A DNA stretch of 35,514 nucleotides from Dysgonamonadaceae bacterium (lineage in GTDB: Bacteria; Bacteroidota; Bacteroidia; Bacteroidales; Azobacteroidaceae). The stretch is from contig JAIRLY010000006.1 of NCBI GenBank assembly GCA_031259075.1, positions 1-35,514 of the forward strand. The letters are read 5' to 3'. Each line of letters begins with the position of its first letter. Positions within the stretch are counted from its first letter, which is position 1. Both the position numbers and the translations under genes were made by a program. The notes under the pieces were generated by a model. It ran no database searches, was not told where the DNA came from, and was given only the letters and a program-made list of their open reading frames with translations. Shown here one piece after another: positions 17,753 to 26,201 of this stretch.

Positions 17753-17880
17753 CCCTGAATCGCTGATAATCAATAGCGATGGGACGCCCATCGGAAAGGG
17801 AGGCCGTTTCGTTTCCCCACAGGCCGAAAGCCGGCAAACCAACCAAGTGCCTGCCTCATACAGCAACAGGAGTAAGATGA
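17753..17880. other. Short GC-rich island with mutually exclusive hairpins
   Basis: Bases 17776-17880 are clearly richer in G+C than the AT-rich flanks. CGATGGG (17777-17783) pairs with CCCATCG (17787-17793). An alternative stem, ATCGCT (17759-17764) with AGCGAT (17775-17780), uses four of the same bases. GGCA/TGCC (17833-17836, 17848-17851) adds a third. An ATG at 17779 also opens a 33-codon frame (MGRPSEREAVSFPHR...). I recognise neither a riboswitch nor a protein. The first 15 bases repeat 7431-7445 exactly. It lies before the promoter at 17950. Confidence 0.35.
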
Positions 17881-17949
17881 AAAAATGATAACTTTTAGCC
17901 AAATTTCACTTGACATCCTAAATCAGAAAATAAATTTTTATACATATTT

Positions 17950-17981
17950 TTTGTAAATCACGCTATTTTCATTTAGCTTTG
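17950..17981 (+). promoter_or_regulatory. Promoter of the CapA-NlpC/P60 gene
   Basis: TTTG (17950-17953), a 20-base spacer and TAGCTTTG (17974-17981, exact TAnnTTTG) lie 28 bases before the ATG at 18010. This is one of the best-matching promoters in the window. Confidence 0.8.
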
Positions 17982-18009
17982 TAATCCAAATGTAAAAACG
18001 AATAGAATT

Positions 18010-19527
18010 ATGTTTTTAAAAGTCCGAATGTATGCTTTCTTTATTCTATTGATATTTTCTTTGCAAAGTTACTCTCAAGAAGCAGGAAAGGAAATCGTGT
18101 CGATTATAGGAACAGGCGATATTATGCTGGGTTCTAACTACCCTTCTCCGGACAAATTGCCTGTGTTAGACGGGAAAGAGTTGTTTCGCAACGTACAGGG
18201 GATATTAAAAAAGGCCGACGTTGCTTTTGGTAATTTGGAAGGCTGTTTTTTAGATAAAGGAGGTAACGTAAAATCTTGTAAAAAAGGATGTTATTTTTTT
18301 CGGATGCCCGATCGTTATGTCAATTACCTGGTAGAAGCCGGTTTCGATGTAATGAATATTGCGAATAATCACAATGGCGATTTCGGCGCTCAAGGGAAGG
18401 AAAATACGGTAAAAGTCTTGCAAGCAGCCGGTTTACATTATGCAGGACTAAAAAATATTTGTGAAACTTCGCGCTTTGAAATCAATGACGTTAAATATGG
18501 ATTTTGTGGTTTTGCACCTAATTCAGGCACAGTAAAGATAACTGATACGGAATATGCTGTAAAATTGGTTAAAGATTTGAAAAAAGATTGTGATATTGTA
18601 ATTGTTTCGTTTCACGGGGGAGCGGAAGGAAAAGCACATAACCGCGTTACTCGGAAAACGGAAACCTTTTACGGGGAAAATCGAGGAAATGTATACGAGT
18701 TTGCCCATGCTGTAATTGATGCGGGTGCAGATGTTGTTTTCGGACACGGCCCACATGTAGTTCGTGCAGCCGAACTCTATAAAGACCGTTTCATTATTTA
18801 CAGTATGGGGAATTTTTGTACCGCAGGAGAATTTAATATCAGTGGAATTAGCGGATATGCTCCAATAGTGAAAGTATATACGGATAAAAAAGGAAAATTT
18901 GTAAAAGGAGAAATTATTTCGGCGCTCCAAAAAGATAAAACAGGACCGGTATTGGATACGGATCATTCAGCAGCAAAAGAAATCAAACGATTGACCGAAT
19001 TGGATTTCCCCGAAACTAATCTTTCAATTTCTTCCGACGGTAAGATACAAAGAAAAATAGAAGAAAAGGTGATTGAAGAAGAAAAACAAACAGATAATCT
19101 TTTGTTTATAAACAAGAAAGATACTTTATCATACTCGTCATTGGCGCAAGATATTATTGATTATTCCCAGCAATTTATAGGGAAACCCTATCGTAGAGGT
19201 TCTAAAGGACCGAATACTTTTGACTGTTCCGGATTTACTTCTTTTATTTTCAAAAATTTCGGATATAATTTAAGTCAGGGTTGTGCGACTCAGGTGAAAG
19301 AAGGTACAAAAGTAGATAAAAAAGAATTAAAAACCGGAGATTTGATTTTTTTTAAAGGAAGAAATGTCAAATCGTCCGGAGTAGGGCATGTAGGAATTGT
19401 AATTTCCAACGACGGCAAGAAGGATATTACGTTTATTCATGCTTCTCGTAGAGGAGTGAGAATAGACCAACTCAGCGCGTCGGTTTATTATGCGCCGCGT
19501 TATGTAACAGGGCTTAGAGTTTTGTAA
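18010..19527 (+). CDS. CapA-like metallophosphatase-fold protein fused to NlpC/P60 peptidase
   Basis: The 505-residue product has a signal peptide (about 1-22), then a CapA/PgsA-type domain (about 28-295): GDIMLG, NLEGCF, NNHNGDFGAQG, SFHGGAEG and GHGPHVVRAAELY, ending YSMGNF. After a linker rich in Lys and Glu, an NlpC/P60 (C40) domain covers about 380-505, with Cys406 (FDCSGF), His460 (GVGHVGIV) and His477 (FIHASRRG) as the catalytic set. C40 enzymes cut peptidoglycan stem peptides, usually D-Glu-dipeptide bonds. CapA domains are linked to polyglutamate capsule synthesis. Joining both suggests an envelope enzyme acting on gamma-glutamyl bonds, which is inference. Confidence 0.85.
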   Translation: MFLKVRMYAFFILLIFSLQSYSQEAGKEIVSIIGTGDIMLGSNYPSPDKLPVLDGKELFRNVQGILKKADVAFGNLEGCFLDKGGNVKSCKKGCYFFRMPDRYVNYLVEAGFDVMNIANNHNGDFGAQGKENTVKVLQAAGLHYAGLKNICETSRFEINDVKYGFCGFAPNSGTVKITDTEYAVKLVKDLKKDCDIVIVSFHGGAEGKAHNRVTRKTETFYGENRGNVYEFAHAVIDAGADVVFGHGPHVVRAAELYKDRFIIYSMGNFCTAGEFNISGISGYAPIVKVYTDKKGKFVKGEIISALQKDKTGPVLDTDHSAAKEIKRLTELDFPETNLSISSDGKIQRKIEEKVIEEEKQTDNLLFINKKDTLSYSSLAQDIIDYSQQFIGKPYRRGSKGPNTFDCSGFTSFIFKNFGYNLSQGCATQVKEGTKVDKKELKTGDLIFFKGRNVKSSGVGHVGIVISNDGKKDITFIHASRRGVRIDQLSASVYYAPRYVTGLRVL

Positions 19528-19575
19528 TATAAGATAGAAATATATCTTTATTTTTTTATTTTTAAATCAACTATC

Positions 19576-21495
19576 ATGAAGACTATTATTGATTTATTTG
19601 AAAGCAGTGTAAAAAAATATGCCGGTAACACTTTTCTTTGGGAGAAGAAAAAGGATAAGTTTGAACCGGTAACGTATGCGGAAACGAAGGAAAAAGTATA
19701 TCGTTTGGCCGCCGGATTAGTACAATTAGGCGTTCAGCCAGGTGATAAAATCGCATTACTTTCGGAAGGGCGTAATGATTGGATAATCGGAGAATTAGGT
19801 ATTCTTTATACCGGAGCGGTAAATGTGCCGTTGTCTATTAAGCTGGAAGAGCGAAATGATTTGATTTTCCGCCTCCGACATTCCGAGTCCAAATATATTT
19901 TGGTTTCGGGTGCTCAGTTGAAAAAAATCAAGGCAATTATTAAGGATTGTCCTTTAGTGGAAAAAATAATTGTTTTTGATCCGCAAAGCGCTTACGATGG
20001 AAAAGAAATTCCACTTGAAACTATTCTGAAAGAGGGAGATAAATATCTTGAAACAAATGAAGACGAAATTGTACGAAGAAGTCGTGCAATAAAGGATGAG
20101 GATATGGCCAATATTAGTTATACTTCGGGGACAACTGCCGATCCGAAAGGAATTATGCTTTCGCACCGGAATTATACGGCAAATGTAGAACAAGCCATGT
20201 CGTTGATTAAAATTGAACCGAACGATAGTAATCTGATTATTATTCCGCTGGATCATTGTTTCGGACACGTAGCTGGCTTTTATTCTTTTATGGCGTATGG
20301 AGCTAATGTCGCGACGGTACAGGCAGGACGTTCACCGATGGAAAGTCTTAAAAATATTCCTTTAAATATTAAGGAATTTAAACCGACTGTTTTGATGAGT
20401 GTTCCCGCTTTAGCTAAAAATTTTCGTAAGAATATCGAAAGTACTGTCCGTCAACAAGGACCTGCCGTGGAAAAGCTTTTCAAACATGCTTTGAAAACGT
20501 CATACGCTTACAACAAAGAAGGTTTTAATAAGGGCGGAATCAAGCAAATTCATCGTAAAATCCTCCTCAAAATATACGATAAAATTCTTTTCTCCAAAGT
20601 ACGTCAAGCCTTAGGCGGCAAATTGAAATTCTTTATCGGTGGCGGCGCTTTGTTGGATATTGAATTGCAGCGATTTTTTTATGCTATTGGTATTCCGATG
20701 TTTCAAGGATACGGTTTAAGTGAAGCGACTCCGGTTATTGCGTCCAATACGCTTCATAAACATAAATTGGGTTCTTCCGGTATCCTGGTTGAAAATCTGG
20801 AGTTAAAAATCTGCGATTTGGACGGCAACGAATTACCGTTGGGCGAAAAAGGGGAAATTGTAGTGAAAGGCGAAAATGTGATGTTGGGTTATTGGAAAAA
20901 TCCCGGAGCTACCGCTGAAACAATCAAAGACGGATGGCTGCACACCGGTGATATGGGTTATATGGATTCCGATGGATTTTTGTATGTCTCAGGCCGATTT
21001 AAAAGTCTTTTAATCAGTAGTGATGGAGAAAAATACAGTCCCGAAGGAATTGAAGAAGCGGTGGTAGATAAAACCAAATACATCGATCAAATGCTGTTGC
21101 ACAACAACCAAGATCCCTATACCGTTGCTTTGGTTGTCCCGGATCAAGAGCAGTTGAAAAAATATGTGCAACGTATCAAACCGGATTTATCGTGGGATTC
21201 GAGAGAAGCGAAAGAATTGGCATTGCTTAAAATACAGGAAGTTATCAACCGGTATAAATCCAATGGCATCTATGCCGGCGAATATCCCGAACGATGGTTG
21301 CCTGCTGCTATTGCCGTTCTTCCGGAAGCTTTTACCGAACAAAATTTGTTACTAAATTCTTCTCTAAAAATGGTAAGAGGTAAAATTGAAGAAAAATATG
21401 CCGACCGATTGAAACAACTTTATACGCCGGAAGGGAAGAATATAGTCAATCCGGCGAATCTGGAGGCGTTATGCTATGTCAGGCAAAATGGTTGA
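19576..21495 (+). CDS. AMP-forming acyl-CoA synthetase, long-chain type
   Basis: The 639-residue product is an ANL-superfamily enzyme. The phosphate-binding loop SYTSGTTADPKGIMLSHRN begins at residue 181, GYGLSEATPV at about 378, and HTGDMGYMD at 456-464. It closes with the RFKSLLISSDGEKYSPEGIEE hinge and the C-terminal subdomain. The length and the insert before residue 345 fit long-chain fatty acid-CoA ligases (FadD15-like). It would charge fatty acids to acyl-CoA at the membrane, for lipid synthesis or recycling. The chain length preference is unknown. It starts 48 bases after the CapA-NlpC/P60 gene and may be cotranscribed, with a weak TATCTTTA box in between. Confidence 0.88.
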   Translation: MKTIIDLFESSVKKYAGNTFLWEKKKDKFEPVTYAETKEKVYRLAAGLVQLGVQPGDKIALLSEGRNDWIIGELGILYTGAVNVPLSIKLEERNDLIFRLRHSESKYILVSGAQLKKIKAIIKDCPLVEKIIVFDPQSAYDGKEIPLETILKEGDKYLETNEDEIVRRSRAIKDEDMANISYTSGTTADPKGIMLSHRNYTANVEQAMSLIKIEPNDSNLIIIPLDHCFGHVAGFYSFMAYGANVATVQAGRSPMESLKNIPLNIKEFKPTVLMSVPALAKNFRKNIESTVRQQGPAVEKLFKHALKTSYAYNKEGFNKGGIKQIHRKILLKIYDKILFSKVRQALGGKLKFFIGGGALLDIELQRFFYAIGIPMFQGYGLSEATPVIASNTLHKHKLGSSGILVENLELKICDLDGNELPLGEKGEIVVKGENVMLGYWKNPGATAETIKDGWLHTGDMGYMDSDGFLYVSGRFKSLLISSDGEKYSPEGIEEAVVDKTKYIDQMLLHNNQDPYTVALVVPDQEQLKKYVQRIKPDLSWDSREAKELALLKIQEVINRYKSNGIYAGEYPERWLPAAIAVLPEAFTEQNLLLNSSLKMVRGKIEEKYADRLKQLYTPEGKNIVNPANLEALCYVRQNG

Positions 21496-21517
21496 ACTGT
21501 AAGATGCACCGGTTAAA

Positions 21518-23131
21518 TTAAAAGTTAACAGTAAGAATTGCTGCATCGTACGCTTTTACATGTGCAGGGAAATAAGAATCTTTAATCGGAGTTTTTTCTA
21601 TCCCGAACGTTTCGAAAGCATGAGTGGGCAAAAAAACGTTGACATTGACCTCTTTATCATCAAAATTGGCGACAATCAATAACAATTCATCTTCATGATG
21701 ACGCAAATAAGCATATTGTTTGTCGGGATTGAAATGTTCGTTGGAAAGATTTACATACATTAAATCATAAAATTTTCCTTCCCGGATGGCTTTGCTTTGA
21801 TTGCATAATTGTAATATTTTCGTGTAATAACGACGCAATTTTTTTTGAGTATCCGAAAGTTTATTCCGAAAAGAGGGAATGCTCCAATAATCAAAAATGG
21901 ATGTTCGTCCGTCGCAACCGCTAAATCCTTCTGCGTCCATACCCTGTTCGCCCAATTCTTGTCCGAAATAAACCATGAAAGGATTTGTGTTTAGTGTAGC
22001 GGAAACAACCAGTGCGGGAAGCGCTTTAAGCGGATTTCCAGCAAAAAAATTAGACGCAATACGCTGTTCATCATGATTTTCAAGAAAATTTAACATGCAG
22101 GATTGAATGTCATCTACCGATTGCCAACAATAAGTGATGGCTTTAGCCGGCTGACTGCCGGTAATAATCGAACGCAACGTATCGTAAAGGCCTACTTTAT
22201 CGTATAGATAATCAAATCTTCCGTAGCGAAGATAGTTCCGGTATTGTTGCGGATTATATATTTCTGCGATGAACTCAATATCGGGATATCTTTCTTTTAC
22301 CATCGAAACGGCATACGACCAAAATTCTACGGGCACCATTTCAGCCATATCGCACCGGAAACCGTCGACTCCTTTATCTGCCCAAAAAAGCAAAATATTG
22401 AGCATTTTTTTCCAAGTTGATAAAATAAAAGAAGACTCTTTCATTTGCTCATTTTTAAGGTAATTGAAACCATAATTGAGTTTTACGGTTTCATACCAAT
22501 CATCTCGGCTGGGATGAGCGGAAAAACAATCGTTCCCTGTAGCTTTAGCAGGATATTCTTTGTAAAAAGTTCCGTTTTCATCCAAACAGAAATCCGGATC
22601 AAAAGTTTGTTCCGGTATATAATAAAAATTATTATCCGGATCAAAAGTTACATGTTTATCATCGGAAGCGCCCAAGTCTTCGATTCCTTCCGGTTTTGCA
22701 TCCGAAAAATATTCGCGTGCCACATGATTGGGTACAAAATCAATAATCACTTTTAATCCTGCCCGATGCGTTCGTAAAATCAGCGCTTCAAATTCAGACA
22801 TTCTATTGGAAACATCATCCGCTAAATCGGGATCAATATCGTAATAATCTTTAACAGCATAAGGCGAACCTGCTTTTCCCTTTATGATTGCCGGATGATC
22901 TTTCCTGATACCCCAAGCAGAATAATCGGTTTGAGTAGCATGTTCCAAAAGTCCTGTGTACCAGATATGATTGAACCCCATTTTCTTTATTTCTTTCAAT
23001 ACCTTATCGGTAAAATCGGAAAGTTTTCCGCAACCGTTTTCTTTTACATTTCCATTTGGAACAGGGTAAGGATTGCGATTCCCGAATAATCGAGGTAAAA
23101 CTTGATAGATAATTATTTTTTCTTTTTCCAT
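21518..23131 (-). CDS. Alpha-amylase family glycoside hydrolase (GH13)
   Basis: The 537-residue product shows the four GH13 regions: I, VIIDFVPNHV (Asp131 region); II, DGFRCDMAEM with nucleophile Asp261; III, FIAEIY with acid/base Glu290; IV, FLENHDEQR with His353-Asp354. A C-terminal beta domain follows from about residue 440. There is no signal peptide, so it probably acts on cytoplasmic maltodextrin or glycogen. Trehalose- or sucrose-type specificity cannot be excluded. Its start overlaps the end of the patatin-like gene by 19 bases, so the two form a minus-strand operon. The stop is 22 bases from the convergent acyl-CoA synthetase stop, with no obvious terminator. Confidence 0.88.
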   Translation of the reverse strand: MEKEKIIIYQVLPRLFGNRNPYPVPNGNVKENGCGKLSDFTDKVLKEIKKMGFNHIWYTGLLEHATQTDYSAWGIRKDHPAIIKGKAGSPYAVKDYYDIDPDLADDVSNRMSEFEALILRTHRAGLKVIIDFVPNHVAREYFSDAKPEGIEDLGASDDKHVTFDPDNNFYYIPEQTFDPDFCLDENGTFYKEYPAKATGNDCFSAHPSRDDWYETVKLNYGFNYLKNEQMKESSFILSTWKKMLNILLFWADKGVDGFRCDMAEMVPVEFWSYAVSMVKERYPDIEFIAEIYNPQQYRNYLRYGRFDYLYDKVGLYDTLRSIITGSQPAKAITYCWQSVDDIQSCMLNFLENHDEQRIASNFFAGNPLKALPALVVSATLNTNPFMVYFGQELGEQGMDAEGFSGCDGRTSIFDYWSIPSFRNKLSDTQKKLRRYYTKILQLCNQSKAIREGKFYDLMYVNLSNEHFNPDKQYAYLRHHEDELLLIVANFDDKEVNVNVFLPTHAFETFGIEKTPIKDSYFPAHVKAYDAAILTVNF

Positions 23132-23892
23132 TCTTTCAATGCTTTTTGGGCATAATCGTATCCTATTTTAAATATTTTTTCGGCGCTTACCAAATCGAAA
23201 GTTTTGTAATAAATCAAATCTTCCATTTCGATAAGTACATCGCAAAGTTGGCGATCAAGTAAAGTATTGTTTCTCGACATATAGTGATACGAACGTTCTG
23301 CTATATGCATAATCGTTTTATTGTATTTTTTAGGAACAAGCGGACTAACATTCACCCCGATTATTTTTTCACATTCGCTTCGTATCTCCGAAACGGGAAA
23401 ATTTTTGAACAAGCCGCCGTCTACATAATTTATACCTTCAATCACTACCGGATTGAATATAATAGGGATACTGCAAGATGCAACAATCGGTTCGATGAGA
23501 GGTCCTTTGTGAAAAACCACGCTTTTACCATCATCTAAATTGGTTGTTACGACTTTGAGAGGAATAGATAAATCTTCAAACGTTTTTGCTCTCAGGTGTT
23601 TCCTCAGAAACTTACGAAATCCGCTGTTTCCAAAAATAGCTACTTTCGGAATTTGTATTTCTGCAAATTCTTTAAAATCTTTATTAATAAATAATCCTAC
23701 GATTTCTTCCGGGGTATAACCGTCGGCATAAAGTACTCCTGCTAAAGCTCCGGCGCTGGTTCCTGCTATTATTTCCGGTTTCCGACCAAAATCTTCAATC
23801 GCTTTTAAGGCTCCCGGATGAGCAAAACCGCGCGCTCCTCCTCCACTCAAAGCAAGTCCGAGCGTATATCTTTTTTCTGCGAGTATTGTCAT
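23113..23892 (-). CDS. Patatin-like phospholipase, RssA type
   Basis: The 259-residue product has the patatin motifs: oxyanion loop GGGARG (residues 17-22), nucleophile elbow GTSAG with Ser46 (44-48), and the catalytic DGG at 158-160 (Asp158). There is no signal peptide or membrane segment. The family hydrolyses acyl esters of lipids; the natural substrate of these small bacterial members is usually not known. The gene lies upstream of the GH13 gene and overlaps it by 19 bases, so translation is probably coupled. The 110 bases between it and the AAA/DUF1703 gene hold no clear signal. Confidence 0.88.
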   Translation of the reverse strand: MTILAEKRYTLGLALSGGGARGFAHPGALKAIEDFGRKPEIIAGTSAGALAGVLYADGYTPEEIVGLFINKDFKEFAEIQIPKVAIFGNSGFRKFLRKHLRAKTFEDLSIPLKVVTTNLDDGKSVVFHKGPLIEPIVASCSIPIIFNPVVIEGINYVDGGLFKNFPVSEIRSECEKIIGVNVSPLVPKKYNKTIMHIAERSYHYMSRNNTLLDRQLCDVLIEMEDLIYYKTFDLVSAEKIFKIGYDYAQKALKEWKKKK

Positions 23893-24002
23893 ACTAATGA
23901 ATTAAGGTGTTAAAGATAGTTATATTTTCTGATTCTAAATAAATAAATGACTTTTAAGCTATAATTTTTTCATCACTTAATGGAGAGTTCATAAAATAAA
24001 AT

Positions 24003-25718
24003 TTATACTTCGGTGATTTCAAATTGGTTTTTACCGATAAAAACCACAACGGCAGCTTTCATATCGGGGCGTTCATTCAATCGGTGGGAATGGAGGTATT
24101 GATGCAATTGCGCCATGCCTTCTTCCCGTTTGTGGGGAACTTCTTTCTCTTCTCCTGTTTTGCAATACTCCAATTCCAATATCCATTCGTACTTGACTTG
24201 CGGCAGATTAGGGTTGCGTTGCAGATAAATATCCGTATAACCCGGCGTTGCTTCGTACTCGCTCATCGGGATGTAAATATGGCTTTGGAAAAGGTATGCC
24301 AAAAGCAGGATTTGAATGTATTTCTCATCAAACTTTTTCAGGTCGCGATCCGAGAGTTTGCTGAAAGCGTTCTGCGAGACATAGTCTATGTAACGGTGAA
24401 CGTCGCCCTCCATTGCCATCGCAATAATAGCCTCATTCAAGAGTTGAGTTTCTAAGGTCAGGTTAGACGTTTCCCTCGTCAAACGACTGATATATTCCCA
24501 ATAAAGCGTTTTGACGGAATAGTTGGGAATACCAAGAAATACTTGTGAAAAATAAGGTCGCTTAATGGTCAGTAGCCCCATATAGAAAAGCAGGGATACA
24601 AAATAATCATCATCAGTTAAATTGTCAATAGAGAATTTTCTGATAATTGTAGTAGTTATCCCTTCGTCTTTCACAATTTGGATTAAACGGTCACGGTTTC
24701 GTTCGTTTTGAGTAAGACGTTGCAAACGTCCGTAATCCGTTTTTAAGTTATCGTCGATGATATTTTCCGGCGCTTTCCTTTCTTTCAGTATTTGATCAAA
24801 AAAATAAAGGATCATTGCCGGATTGTAAACACTATTTTCTCCTTCTTTATGAAAAAGATAGCCATCGTAATAGGTTTGTATATCAACATTGATACAAGCC
24901 GGATCAACGCCTGTTTCGACCATCAGTGTATCGACTTCGCTCTGGGTGAAGCCCATCATTTCATTGTATTGCAAGTCGAGCGTTAGATTGGCGGCAATAT
25001 TGAATCCGCTGGTGAGATCGTCGAGCATAACGGGAGAAATGCCGGTGATGAAAATACGATCGAGAACATTTTTTGTGGCAATTTTCAATGTTTCGTAGAA
25101 ATCGCGAACTAAACCGTTGGCATGCACCATTTGTTTGTAAATATCATTGCCGACACGATTTCTCATAGCAATCAGGTCGTTGGCGAAATGATCGTATTCG
25201 TCAATGATGACAAAGATTTTTTTTCCGGCTGCGTCTGCAGCGTCGTAAGCAATACGCAAAGCGTCAATACCTGGTTTTTCCGTATCTATTTGCTGAATAA
25301 ACATCTTGGATTCAGGGAAAAGAGAACTGTAATCATTGATAAAATGGCGAACAGTTGCTTGTACATTGCGGGAAAAAGATATTTTAAATTCTTCTTCTGA
25401 GGAAGTATTCATGCCGGAAAAATCGAACAGCATCATCAAATAACTGTTATGCCTGTGAGTAGGATTTTTTCCAATGTACAAATCACCGAAAAGCGCCTCA
25501 AAATCTTTAGCCTTGTTCAGATCGTAGTAATGATCCAATACAGAGAAGAACAAACTTTTCCCGAATTTGCGCGGACGGATAAAGAATTGATATTTGTTGG
25601 TTTCATTTTCCAGCAATTCTATAAACCGTGTTTTATCCACGTAGTAGTAATTTTCTTCTCGGATACTACTGAAATTTGAATTGCCGTAAGACAAACGTTT
25701 GATCTTTTTTTCAGGCAT
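24003..25718 (-). CDS. AAA-ATPase-like protein with C-terminal DUF1703 nuclease domain
   Basis: The 571-residue product begins at MPEKKIKRLSYGNSNF (ATG at 25718). The frame extends to 25748, but the family's conserved start is the later Met. The N-terminal AAA-ATPase-like region has REENYYYVDKT and the Walker A-like RPRKFGKSL (residues 48-56), with Walker B FVIIDEYDHF further on. The C-terminal part carries a PD-(D/E)XK-type core (GYTDIYLQ, then YEWILELEYCK). The family is abundant, often in many copies, in gut Bacteroidetes and Fibrobacter. Its role is unproven; mobile-element or defence-related functions have been suggested. It stands alone here. Confidence 0.85.
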   Translation of the reverse strand: MPEKKIKRLSYGNSNFSSIREENYYYVDKTRFIELLENETNKYQFFIRPRKFGKSLFFSVLDHYYDLNKAKDFEALFGDLYIGKNPTHRHNSYLMMLFDFSGMNTSSEEEFKISFSRNVQATVRHFINDYSSLFPESKMFIQQIDTEKPGIDALRIAYDAADAAGKKIFVIIDEYDHFANDLIAMRNRVGNDIYKQMVHANGLVRDFYETLKIATKNVLDRIFITGISPVMLDDLTSGFNIAANLTLDLQYNEMMGFTQSEVDTLMVETGVDPACINVDIQTYYDGYLFHKEGENSVYNPAMILYFFDQILKERKAPENIIDDNLKTDYGRLQRLTQNERNRDRLIQIVKDEGITTTIIRKFSIDNLTDDDYFVSLLFYMGLLTIKRPYFSQVFLGIPNYSVKTLYWEYISRLTRETSNLTLETQLLNEAIIAMAMEGDVHRYIDYVSQNAFSKLSDRDLKKFDEKYIQILLLAYLFQSHIYIPMSEYEATPGYTDIYLQRNPNLPQVKYEWILELEYCKTGEEKEVPHKREEGMAQLHQYLHSHRLNERPDMKAAVVVFIGKNQFEITEV

Positions 25719-25834
25719 AATGAGATTGCGTCTAACATATAAGGACAAAGATAATACATCTTTATCAAAAAGGCTAACAAGGTAAAATCAATCAGTGCAA
25801 CCGCATCAAAAATTAACATTTCTGTAATTAAAAG

Positions 25835-25859
25835 AAAAAGAGGGAATATCCCTCTTTTT
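25835..25859. terminator. Perfect 11-bp hairpin, symmetrical terminator
   Basis: AAAAAGAGGGA (25835-25845) pairs exactly with TCCCTCTTTTT (25849-25859) around an ATA loop, giving T-runs in both directions. It sits between the start of the AAA/DUF1703 gene and the dispersed repeat region. On the minus strand it would end a transcript coming from 26025-26095. Confidence 0.7.
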
Positions 25860-26024
25860 CATAAGTAACCCAAGATTGGGCGTTTTTCAGTATCCCATTG
25901 ACCTGCGGTTATGAAAGTTTCGTCCTTTAAGGACGTTACCCATTCTCCAAAATTGAACAAATTATTTTCATTTTTTAACAATCATAAATTAAAGTACATT
26001 GCACTGCGCCGACAGAACGAAAAA

Positions 26025-26095
26025 TATGAATACCGTTCAGGATACCTAATCGTGCTGCATCCCATTCCGTCAGGAATGTATCGCTCGGTAGAAAC
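26025..26095 (-). repeat. Dispersed repeat of about 70 bp, copy 2
   Basis: This is the inverted second copy of 15728-15796 (about 85% identical by eye). It includes a small hairpin CATTCC-GTCA-GGAATG. The neighbouring bases 25870-25960 carry another palindrome (CGTCC-TTTAA-GGACG) and may belong to a longer element ending at the hairpin at 25835-25859. No gene is visible in 25749-26128. Confidence 0.8.
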
Positions 26096-26145
26096 TTGCC
26101 AAATGCACTCAATCAATACCGTTGTACACTCCTTTTAAAAAGGAG

Positions 26146-26173
26146 AAAGAGCCAAATAAATAAATGGCTCTTT
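26146..26173 (-). terminator. Terminator of the TPR gene
   Basis: AAAGAGCCA (26146-26154) pairs with TGGCTCTTT (26165-26173). On the minus strand it follows the stop at 26202 by 28 bases, and a second small palindrome, CTCCTTTT/AAAAGGAG with T-run (26129-26145), comes next. It closes the TonB-PstS-TPR gene run. Confidence 0.7.
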
Positions 26174-26201
26174 TTACATTCTCTTTTTATAATCTTAATT
26201 T

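Noticed and set aside
17777-17880. Known riboswitch (cobalamin, SAM, c-di-GMP, fluoride)
   Set aside because: Short stretches look similar (for example GGGACGC), but the full consensus cores are absent, and the downstream promoter lies closer to the gene.
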